Assembly (NCBI RefSeq): GCF_910587525.1
Contig: NZ_CAJULS010000078.1
Location: forward strand, 1 to 11,201
Direction of reading: 5' to 3'
DNA length: 11,201 nucleotides
DNA from: an uncultured Oscillibacter sp.
GTDB lineage: Bacteria; Bacillota; Clostridia; Oscillospirales; Oscillospiraceae
Below the pieces are notes generated by a model. The model did no database searches, was not told where the DNA came from, and saw only the letters and a program-made list of their open reading frames with translations. Positions 6,481 through 11,201 of this stretch are shown here, piece after piece. The translations under genes were made by a program, and so were the position numbers. The stretch's first letter is position 1, and each line of letters begins with the position of its first letter.

Positions 6481-6501
6481 CAGGCGGGTTTTGCCCGTCT
6501 G
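6481..6501 (+). other. Hairpin downstream of the CLC gene
   Basis: CAGGCGGG (6481-6488) pairs with CCCGTCTG (6494-6501) through 8 bp including one G-U pair, with loop TTTTG. No T tract follows on either strand. It may act as a weak, factor-aided terminator for the antiporter transcript or belong to the structured intergenic element to its right. Confidence 0.4.
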
Positions 6502-6518
6502 AGTGTGAAACACTGGAG

Positions 6519-6625
6519 TTGATTATGAAATCCAAACCAGGGCCGCTTTCAGCGGCCTGGTTTGGCGTATACGCCGTACCACCCAAAAAGAATTTTGATT
6601 CTTTCCGGATCGTTTGATTATGAAA
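6519..6625. repeat. Structured intergenic element flanked by a 12-bp direct repeat
   Basis: TTGATTATGAAA occurs at 6519-6530 and again at 6614-6625. Between the copies lie three nested or tandem symmetric elements. First is a 14-bp stem with one bulged G (arms 6532-6546 and 6552-6565, loop TTTCA). Next is a perfect 12-bp palindrome GGCGTATACGCC (6564-6575). Last is AAAGAAT (6587-6593) pairing with ATTCTTT (6598-6604). The stretch also reads as a 30-codon ORF (6525-6617). Such density of symmetry suggests a dispersed palindromic repeat or structured leader rather than a gene. The second hairpin core (AAAGAAT..ATTCTTT) resembles one at 7669-7697. Copy number in the genome cannot be judged here. 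Confidence 0.5.
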
Positions 6626-6647
6626 ATTTACTGCGGGAGGATTTTTT

Positions 6648-7343
6648 ATGATCTTGCCTCAAATCGGGATGACCGTTTTGACGGCGCTGCTGTCTATCGT
6701 TGTCATGTTCCTTCTGACAAAACTGATGGGAACCAAGCAGGTATCCCAGATGACCATGTTCGACTATGTCACCGGAATCACCGTGGGCTCCATCGCCGCG
6801 GAGCTGGCCACGGAGCTGGAGGAGCCGGCCAAACCCCTCACGGCCATGGTGGTCTACGGCCTGGTGGCCGTGCTGATCTCCATCATCACCTGCAAGTCGC
6901 TAAAGCTCCGCGCCTGGATTACCGGCAAGCCTCTGGTGCTGCTGGAGAATGGCGTCATCTACCGGGAGAATTTGAAAAAAGCCAAACTGGACTTGAACGA
7001 ATTTCTGACCTACTGCCGGATCGGCGGCTGGTTCGATCTGAGCCAGCTCCAGACAGCCGTGCTGGAACACAACGGCTCCGTCAGCTTTCTGCCCAAGGAG
7101 AAGGACCGCCCCGCTACGCCCACAGACCTGGACTTGTCTCCCAAACAATCCAATCTGCAGACGCCCTTTATCATGGACGGACAACTGCTGCGGGACAACA
7201 TCCACCAGGCGGGGAAAGAGGAGGTATGGGTCCGGCGCTCTCTTCTGGGCCAGGGATATCAGAACGAGCGGGAGGTCTTTCTGGCGGTGTGGGACGGAAA
7301 CGAGAAGCTGACCGTCTTTCCCATGGAGGAGAAGAAGCGGTAG
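6648..7343 (+). CDS. DUF421 (YetF/YdfR-like) membrane protein
   Basis: A 231-residue protein whose N-terminal third holds about three hydrophobic segments (roughly residues 7-27, 38-54 and 64-85). A soluble C-terminal part follows. Family marks are LMGTKQVSQMTMFDYVTGIT (26-45), which fits the DUF421 pattern RxxGKRQxxxLTxFDxVxGI. Further marks are GSIAAE and the cytoplasmic GKPLVLLENGVIYRENLKKA stretch (93-112) and an AVLEHNGSVSFLPK strand. DUF421 proteins are common in spore-forming Firmicutes. Several are linked to spores or stress, but no reaction is known. The ATG at 6648 has a strong GGGAGGA site about 7 bases upstream. It follows the hairpin-rich interval after the antiporter gene and could share its transcript or have its own promoter, which I could not identify with confidence. 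Confidence 0.88.
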   Translation: MILPQIGMTVLTALLSIVVMFLLTKLMGTKQVSQMTMFDYVTGITVGSIAAELATELEEPAKPLTAMVVYGLVAVLISIITCKSLKLRAWITGKPLVLLENGVIYRENLKKAKLDLNEFLTYCRIGGWFDLSQLQTAVLEHNGSVSFLPKEKDRPATPTDLDLSPKQSNLQTPFIMDGQLLRDNIHQAGKEEVWVRRSLLGQGYQNEREVFLAVWDGNEKLTVFPMEEKKR

Positions 7344-7397
7344 ACGCTTCCACGCACCTTCTGTCTCATTTACGCATATCCTGTCACGGGTGATGCT

Positions 7398-7595
7398 ATG
7401 AAAAACTGTGACTGCGATCCCCTGGCTCTGACGACCTCCGTTAACACCCTGGCGGTGGCTATTGCCTCCCGGCTGAACGACGCGGACCTGGGTTTGACAG
7501 CGGCAATCCTGACCCAGCTGGGGGACACGCTGGAGACTATCGCCACCCAGCGGGCGCGGTGTGCTCCGCCGGTGTCCCGGCGGGCAGGCGATTAG
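7398..7595 (+). CDS. Small Clostridial protein of unknown function (DUF6774-like)
   Basis: A 65-residue protein starting MKNCDCDPLAL, with an alternating helix-forming middle (residues about 9-50) containing ALTTSVNTLAVAIASRL and a conserved-looking LTAAILTQLGDTLETIA. It resembles the short proteins of gut Clostridia with a Cys near the start and a final TQLGDTL segment, which I recall as DUF6774. The name is given from memory and is not certain. There is no signal peptide or membrane segment. The ribosome site is weak (GGGTGATG just upstream). It lies 54 bases after the DUF421 gene in the same direction. The last 15 residues are Arg/Pro-rich and overlap a GC-rich hairpin (7566-7583), so the C-terminus may be poorly conserved. 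Function unknown. Confidence 0.6.
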   Translation: MKNCDCDPLALTTSVNTLAVAIASRLNDADLGLTAAILTQLGDTLETIATQRARCAPPVSRRAGD

Positions 7596-7870
7596 GGTTT
7601 GCTTCAACTCTGACGCCAAACACATGCCCCCTTATGCGGGCTCTGGCGGCAGTAAAACTGCCGCCAGGTTGAAAAGAATCATTCTGATTCTTTTCAAATG
7701 TGCTGACTATAAATGGCAAAATACTCAGCCGCGAGAGATTTTCCGCTGGGCAAGGCAGAAATTCGCAGGAATTTTGTGTATTTCAAGAATTTTTAACGCG
7801 GCGCAGCGGAAACCAGTCCGCCGCTTGGACGTTTTGACATTTTTCAAGCAAGGCCAAAAAATACGTGGAG
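7596..7870. other. Hairpin-rich non-coding stretch, possible dispersed repeat or RNA element
   Basis: This gene-free interval of more than 270 bases holds several strong symmetries. CTGGCGGCAG (7643-7652) and its complement (7658-7667) form a perfect 10-bp stem with loop TAAAA. TTGAAAAGAATCA (7669-7681) and its complement (7685-7697) form a perfect 13-bp stem with loop TTC, starting one base later. AAATTC/GAATTT (7759-7774) forms a small 6-bp hairpin, enclosed by a 9-bp long-range pairing of TTTCCGCTG (7740-7748) with CAGCGGAAA (7804-7812). The plus strand is open across this region in one frame, but that frame runs antisense into csaB, has no good ribosome site and looks unlike a protein. 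I favour a structured repeat family. No known riboswitch or RNA family is recognised. Confidence 0.5.
7643..7697. repeat. Tandem perfect hairpins (10-bp and 13-bp stems)
   Basis: Two perfect inverted repeats are separated by a single base: arms 7643-7652/7658-7667 and 7669-7681/7685-7697. No T tract follows the first one and none follows the second on the plus strand, so they are not plain terminators. The second stem is A/T-rich and shares the AAAAGAAT..TGATTCTTT core with the element at 6587-6604. Confidence 0.65.
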
Positions 7871-7905
7871 AAAAATCCCCGAAGGCGGCGCCCTTCGGGG
7901 ATTTT
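7871..7905 (-). terminator. Intrinsic terminator for the GT4-CsaB gene
   Basis: AAAATCCCCGAAGG (7872-7885) and CCTTCGGGGATTTT (7892-7905) make a perfect 14-bp stem with a 6-base loop. Read on the minus strand it begins 8 bases after the stop codon of the fusion gene and ends in a run of five Ts, a classical terminator. Because the arms end in A and T runs it could also work, less well, in the plus direction. Confidence 0.9.
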
Positions 7906-7913
7906 GTCTGCGT

Positions 7914-10142
7914 TCATATTTTCAGAAGACGGCGGGCGGCGGCTACGTTGCCGTGCTCCATCTCCTGGAGGCGGGCTACCGCGGCGGCCTGGTCCTCCGG
8001 GCGGGCGGCCTGGATCACGGCCTGGTCCACCATGGACTTCAGATTCCCTGCCGTCAGATCCGCCAGATCTGTAAAGAGCTCCTGGCCGATATACCGCAGG
8101 AAAGCGGATACCTTGGGGTCGTAGACTACGCCCGCCAGAGGGATTCCCTGCCCGGCGGCGAAGATCAGGGCGTGAAGCCGCATGGAGACCACCGCCTCCA
8201 TCCGGGCCAGGGCCCCGATGATTGCACCTGCGCCTCCGGCGCTGTCCAGAAAATAGTGGGGAACGGACTCCAGCCCCTGAGCCGCCATCCGGTTGGCGGC
8301 GGAATCCGGCCCCTGCTCCACCGACACAAATACCGGCGTCAGACCGTAGGTCTCATAGGCGTACCGGGCCGCCTGGCCGAAGAGGGGCGCCTTCTCCGTA
8401 AAGCCGGGCCACTGGCGCAGGGCAAAGCAGATATACCTGCCGTGAGGCGGGATTCCGGCCCGCAGCAGTACGCTGTCCACCTCGTTGTCCCCTGCGGGCC
8501 GCAGGGTCAGAGCAGGGTCTGCCGTCAGCAGGATCTCCGGCTCCGTCACTCCCATGGACCTGAGCTCCTCCCGGGAGTCCGGCTCCCGCAGGGTGATGAC
8601 GTCCACATACCGGTTCAGCACCTTGGCAGAGAGCTGGCGGTGGTTTCCCCGGGTGACGGGGCCGATGCCGCAGCCGTACATCTGCACGGCGCAGCCCGCC
8701 CGCTTGGCGGAGCGGATGTTCAGCAGATAAAACCACAGCGACCGCCGGGAGGTCACATCCTGGATCAGGCTGCCGCCGCCGTTGATATAGAGCTTTGCCC
8801 GCCTCATGGCCCCCAGCCAGCCGAAAATGTTCATCCGGCTGACGGCGCACACCCGGTAACTCAGCCGGGTCTCCTTCGGGGTTTTGGACAGCACGGTTAC
8901 CGGCATGTCCGGGTCAATGGAGCGCATCTCCTGCAAAATGGCCTCCAGAATGGCGTCGTCTCCGGCGTTGCCCCGGCCGTAGGCGCCGCAGATCACCACG
9001 CCGTCCCGGCCGGTCTTGGGCCGGGCGTGCCGCCGGAGGATCTCGCCGTAGATGCGGAGCTGGGTGTCCACGGTCTTCTGAATGGAGAACTGGGAGGAGG
9101 CTTTTTGATAGAGCCTCTCCCCCATGTCCCGCCGCAGGGCGTCGTCACTGCCCAGGGCGGCCAGCCGGCGGCCCAGGGTCTCCCAGTCCCCGGGGGTGAA
9201 AAGGTAGCCGTTGACGCCGGTGTCGATGAGGTTGGGGATGCCGCCCACGGCGGTGGAGATGGTTGCCAGATGGAACCGGGCCCCCTCCGTCAGGGCGTAG
9301 GAGAATGTCTCGGACAACGAAGTGAGGGTGTTGATGTCCAGGGCGCTGTAAAAGCGGTCCATGCCGCCGGAGATCCACCCGGCAAAGGTGACCTGTTTTT
9401 CCACCCCCAGTTCCCGGGCCAGAGTCCCCAGCTTCCCCCTCTCCTCGCCGTCTCCAGCGATAACCAGCCGCAGGCGGGGACACTCCCGACAGGCGGCGGC
9501 AAAGCCCCGGATCAGGGTGGACATATCCTTCACCGGGTTCAGCCGGGCGGCGATGCCCACCACCACAGAATCCTCGTCCACGTCCGCGCCCAGTCCCCGC
9601 AGGTACTCCAGCCGGTCCCCCTGGATTGGCGCAGGGGTGAAGTCGATGCCGTTGTAGATGGCGTAGAACCGGTCAGGGGCAAAGCCCCGGGAGATCAGCA
9701 GCTCCACCATGGCGTCGGACACGCCGATGCGGTAGTCCAGCTGCCGCAGGGCCAGGGCGTTGATGGTGCCGAAAGTGAGGCGGCTGAGGGGACGGCCCAT
9801 GTAGTCGATGCGGTAATCGCTGTGGATGGTGCTGACCACCGGCAGGCCGGTGGGCTTTCGCAGCATGGCGCCGATCATGTTGGCCCGGGAGCCGTGGCAG
9901 TGGATGATCTGGTAGCCGCCTTCCTTGATATAGGCCGCCAGCTGCCGCCGGATGCGAAAGATGTGGTTTCCCGACATGATCTCCGTGGGGATGCCCATCT
10001 CCCGGGCCTCCTGGGCGAAGGGGCCGTCCCGGAAGCATACCAGCTGGGCGGTGATGGTCTTATTCAGGTTTTGCAGCAGGCTCAAAACATGGGTCTTGGC
10101 CCCGCCGGAGTCGCCGCCGCTGATGAGATGAATGACTTTCAT
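7914..10142 (-). CDS. csaB: Fusion of GT4 glycosyltransferase and CsaB-type polysaccharide pyruvyl transferase
   Basis: A 742-residue two-domain protein. Residues 1 to about 370 form a GT-B glycosyltransferase of family GT4. They show a nucleotide-sugar loop GGDSGGAKTHV (9-19), YNGID (163-167), AARLNPVKD (198-206) and the EX7E pair E278/E286 in SETFSYALTE. After a short basic linker (371-380), residues 381-742 match CsaB. They show GRGNAGDDAI (389-398), INGGGSLIQD (453-462) and the conserved MRLHA (654-658). CsaB transfers pyruvate from phosphoenolpyruvate to ManNAc in secondary cell-wall polymers, and the ketal is what SLH domains bind. No signal peptide is seen, so it should act in the cytoplasm. 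Having both domains in one chain suggests sugar addition coupled to pyruvylation. The ATG at 10142 has GAGG at 10152-10149, 6 bases upstream. Sugar donor and acceptor are unknown. Confidence 0.92.
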   Translation of the reverse strand: MKVIHLISGGDSGGAKTHVLSLLQNLNKTITAQLVCFRDGPFAQEAREMGIPTEIMSGNHIFRIRRQLAAYIKEGGYQIIHCHGSRANMIGAMLRKPTGLPVVSTIHSDYRIDYMGRPLSRLTFGTINALALRQLDYRIGVSDAMVELLISRGFAPDRFYAIYNGIDFTPAPIQGDRLEYLRGLGADVDEDSVVVGIAARLNPVKDMSTLIRGFAAACRECPRLRLVIAGDGEERGKLGTLARELGVEKQVTFAGWISGGMDRFYSALDINTLTSLSETFSYALTEGARFHLATISTAVGGIPNLIDTGVNGYLFTPGDWETLGRRLAALGSDDALRRDMGERLYQKASSQFSIQKTVDTQLRIYGEILRRHARPKTGRDGVVICGAYGRGNAGDDAILEAILQEMRSIDPDMPVTVLSKTPKETRLSYRVCAVSRMNIFGWLGAMRRAKLYINGGGSLIQDVTSRRSLWFYLLNIRSAKRAGCAVQMYGCGIGPVTRGNHRQLSAKVLNRYVDVITLREPDSREELRSMGVTEPEILLTADPALTLRPAGDNEVDSVLLRAGIPPHGRYICFALRQWPGFTEKAPLFGQAARYAYETYGLTPVFVSVEQGPDSAANRMAAQGLESVPHYFLDSAGGAGAIIGALARMEAVVSMRLHALIFAAGQGIPLAGVVYDPKVSAFLRYIGQELFTDLADLTAGNLKSMVDQAVIQAARPEDQAAAVARLQEMEHGNVAAARRLLKI

Positions 10143-10147
10143 AATAA

Positions 10148-10178
10148 GCCTCGCTTCACGGGAACTAGAGGCGTTCCC
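10148..10178 (-). promoter_or_regulatory. Alternative hairpins in the csaB leader covering the ribosome site
   Basis: In the minus-strand leader, GGGAAC (10178-10173) can pair with GTTCCC (10165-10160). Alternatively GCCTC (10172-10168) can pair with GAGGC (10152-10148), which contains the ribosome-binding GAGG. The two pairings compete because the GCCTC is in the loop of the first. This could tune translation, but stems are only 5-6 bp and may be chance. Confidence 0.3.
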
Positions 10179-10198
10179 AAGTGTTCAAAAAGATTTCC

Positions 10199-10227
10199 TT
10201 GTGTATTGCCGCAAAGTATTATATAAT
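10199..10227 (+). promoter_or_regulatory. Promoter for the DUF4330 gene (shared -10 region)
   Basis: TTGTGT (10199-10204) and a perfect TATAAT (10222-10227) are separated by 17 bases. The start would be near 10234, about 30 bases before the ATG at 10266. The -35 is weak (TTG only). The -10 lies inside a 22-bp palindrome and overlaps the -10 of the opposite promoter by two bases. Confidence 0.6.
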
Positions 10228-10233
10228 ACTTTG
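10212..10233. repeat. 22-bp perfect palindrome between divergent genes
   Basis: CAAAGTATTA plus its mirror complement gives a perfect 22-bp palindrome with centre TATA (10222-10223 at its core). It carries a TATAAT on each strand. It may be simply a symmetric promoter core, or additionally an operator for a dimeric regulator. Confidence 0.75.
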
Positions 10234-10246
10234 GAAATCTTGTCCA
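10218..10246 (-). promoter_or_regulatory. Promoter for the GT4-CsaB gene (shared -10 region)
   Basis: On the minus strand TGGACA (10246-10241, 5 of 6 matches) and TATAAT (10223-10218, perfect) are separated by 17 bases. The start would be near 10211, giving a leader of about 70 bases to the ATG at 10142. This is the stronger of the two facing promoters by consensus. Confidence 0.75.
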
Positions 10247-10265
10247 GAAGATATGGAGGAAGCAC

Positions 10266-10754
10266 ATGGAACAAAAAGCGAAACGGGTTGGAAAGTTCAA
10301 CATCATTGACATCATCGCCGTCGTTTTGATCCTGCTGGCGGCGGTATTTGTGGGCTGGAAGCTGCTGGGCCCGGGCGACACCGTTAGCGCACCTAGGGAG
10401 ATGACCAAGGTCACTTACGTAGTAAAGGTGGAGGGCGTCCCGGCGGAGCTGTACGAGAACTGCGTCAATCACCTGCCCTCGCCGCTGATGGCCTCCGGGG
10501 CCCTGGTGGGGGGCGAAATCGTGGCCGTGGAGCAGGAGCCCTACTATGTTCTTAGCGCAAACGGGGAATGGATTTTGGACGAGAGCCACACCACGCTGCT
10601 GTTTACCGCCGAAACGGAGACTCCCACGGCAGCGGTGATGACCACCAAGGTGGGCGATCAGGAGGTCCGCATCGGCAAGACGGACTACATCTTAAAGAGT
10701 GAGTTCATCGAGTTTGCCGACGGCACCATCGTGGATGTCCGCTGGGGCGAGTAA
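10266..10754 (+). CDS. DUF4330 membrane-anchored protein
   Basis: A 162-residue protein with a short basic N-terminus (MEQKAKRVGKFN), then one hydrophobic segment at about residues 13-34, and an extracytoplasmic domain of about 125 residues rich in beta strands. The arrangement KFNIIDIIAVVLIL before the first strand is typical of DUF4330, as I recall it. The segment looks like an uncleaved signal anchor rather than a signal peptide, since no clear cleavage motif follows. The ATG is preceded by GGAGGA (10255-10260) at 5 bases. Its promoter overlaps that of the divergent csaB fusion gene. DUF4330 genes tend to be found with cell-surface polysaccharide genes in Firmicutes, which fits, but that link is from memory. 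Function unknown. Confidence 0.82.
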   Translation: MEQKAKRVGKFNIIDIIAVVLILLAAVFVGWKLLGPGDTVSAPREMTKVTYVVKVEGVPAELYENCVNHLPSPLMASGALVGGEIVAVEQEPYYVLSANGEWILDESHTTLLFTAETETPTAAVMTTKVGDQEVRIGKTDYILKSEFIEFADGTIVDVRWGE

Positions 10755-10769
10755 GTGTTCTGACCGAAC

Positions 10770-10804
10770 AAAGAGGGACGGCGCGAGAGCGCCGTCCCTC
10801 TTTT
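10770..10804 (+). terminator. Strong intrinsic terminator, probably bidirectional
   Basis: AAAGAGGGACGGCGC (10770-10784) and its perfect complement (10789-10803) form a 15-bp stem closed by a GAGA (GNRA) tetraloop, followed by a short T run. It begins 15 bases after the DUF4330 stop. The convergent permease gene ends 33 bases to the right, so the same hairpin can stop transcripts from both sides. Confidence 0.9.
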
Positions 10805-10836
10805 GCCGCCGGGCGGCTGTCCGGCTATTTTTGATT

Positions 10837-11201
10837 TTACATACGGATATCCAGAGCCAGGCACACCTGGGACAGGGTCAGGCGGTATACGCCATACATC
10901 AGGGCGGATACTCCCGCAATCACGCCGGCACTCGCCAGGAGGCCCGCCGCCTCGCTGGGTGTGATGCCTGCGGGGCTGCCGTTGAAATACAAAATCATAA
11001 CGTAGAAGGCGTAGATGAGGCCCGTGCCCGCCAGGGCAGGCACCAGAAACACCCGTTTCACCTGCCCCCGGACAGCGCGGCGGAGATAGGCATTGGAGGC
11101 CCCCAAATGCCTGAGGTCGTCGTAGACCTTCCGGTTTGTCAGAGCGATGGTCATGCACCGGGTATAGGCAATCACAAACACGGCGGCAAAGCACACCACA
11201 G
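10837..11201 (-). CDS. C-terminal part of an FtsX/BceB-like ABC transporter permease, cut by the window edge
   Basis: The frame is open from the right edge to a TAA at 10839-10837, leaving about 121 codons. The visible part has three hydrophobic stretches: at the start (VCFAAVFVIAY), in the middle (FLVPALAGTGLIYAFYVMIL) and near the end (LLASAGVIAGVSALMYGVY). Between the first two lies a charged cytoplasmic loop, TNRKVYDDLRHLGASNAYLR. That pattern (a helix, then KxYxxLRxLGxSxxxLRxxxxxQ, then a helix) is the end of FtsX-type permeases such as BceB, involved in peptide-antibiotic export or lipoprotein release. The GTG codons at the edge (11199, 11196) are internal, not starts. The partner ATPase would lie to the right, outside the window. 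Substrate unknown. Confidence 0.75.
   Translation of the reverse strand, partial: VVCFAAVFVIAYTRCMTIALTNRKVYDDLRHLGASNAYLRRAVRGQVKRVFLVPALAGTGLIYAFYVMILYFNGSPAGITPSEAAGLLASAGVIAGVSALMYGVYRLTLSQVCLALDIRM

Noticed and set aside
6614..7393. A 259-codon frame overlapping the DUF421 gene in another phase
   Set aside because: The overlapping DUF421 frame has the ribosome site, membrane segments and family motifs; this one is rich in Gly, Arg and His and recognisable as nothing.
7643..7697. Short inverted repeats as a possible CRISPR array or attachment site
   Set aside because: There is no regular repeat-spacer pattern, no integrase gene and no tRNA gene nearby.
7561..8124. A 187-codon plus-strand frame across the structured intergenic block and into antisense csaB
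   Set aside because: No good ribosome site, composition jumps between two unrelated parts, and it crosses strong hairpins and a terminator. The sequence there is better explained as non-coding.
7953..10226. A 757-codon open frame on the plus strand opposite the csaB fusion gene
   Set aside because: It is the antisense shadow of a GC-rich gene. The protein is rich in Gly, His, Pro, Gln and Val with no known domain, whereas the minus strand encodes clear GT4 and CsaB motifs, has a promoter, a ribosome site and a terminator.

Overview
The window looks like a contig end from a GC-rich, low-branching Firmicute of the gut Clostridia, most likely in or near the Oscillospiraceae (Flavonifractor, Lawsonibacter or Oscillibacter-like). 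This is inferred from the protein families present (FapA/DUF342, DUF421, DUF4330, a glycosyltransferase-CsaB fusion, a CLC-F type antiporter), strong AGGAGG ribosome sites and codon choice, not from a marker gene. Bases 1-32 are not genomic. They match the end of the Illumina TruSeq read-2 adapter, so the first gene is cut at its 5' end and its apparent GTG start is adapter sequence.

Left block (34-2550, + strand): a fapA-like gene, a CheX-like phosphatase gene and a stand-alone CheY-like receiver gene are closely spaced and end at a strong hairpin. No flagellar or other chemotaxis gene is in view. The receiver and the CheX protein form a plausible phosphorylation/dephosphorylation pair.

2551-4133 (- strand): rimM and trmD overlap by 11 bp and are driven by a good sigma-A type promoter. 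Downstream of trmD lies about 250 bp with no intact gene, but with what looks like the remnant of a tiny Cys-rich protein gene.

4179-6419 (+ strand): a divergent promoter drives a 2-oxoacid dehydrogenase E2-like acyltransferase homologue that has lost its catalytic motif. A CLC-family antiporter gene with residues typical of the fluoride-exporting CLC-F clade follows nine bases later. The next interval (6420-6647) is rich in hairpins. It is followed by a DUF421/YetF-like membrane protein gene and a small Clostridial protein gene of unknown function. A second hairpin-rich non-coding stretch of about 318 bp (7596-7913) ends in a terminator for the gene that comes in from the right.

Right block: a 742-residue protein on the - strand fuses a GT4 glycosyltransferase to a CsaB-type polysaccharide pyruvyl transferase, suggesting a role in making a pyruvylated cell-wall polymer. 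A DUF4330 membrane-anchored protein gene runs divergently from it. The two share a 22-bp perfect palindrome that holds overlapping -10 boxes for both directions. A 15-bp-stem terminator separates the DUF4330 gene from a convergent, right-truncated gene for the C-terminal part of an FtsX/BceB-like ABC permease.

No tRNA, rRNA, CRISPR array, transposase or phage gene was seen. There is no clearly new multi-gene system. The items most worth a second look are the shared symmetric promoter, the structured intergenic elements, the catalytic-motif loss in the E2-like protein and the Cys-rich remnant.
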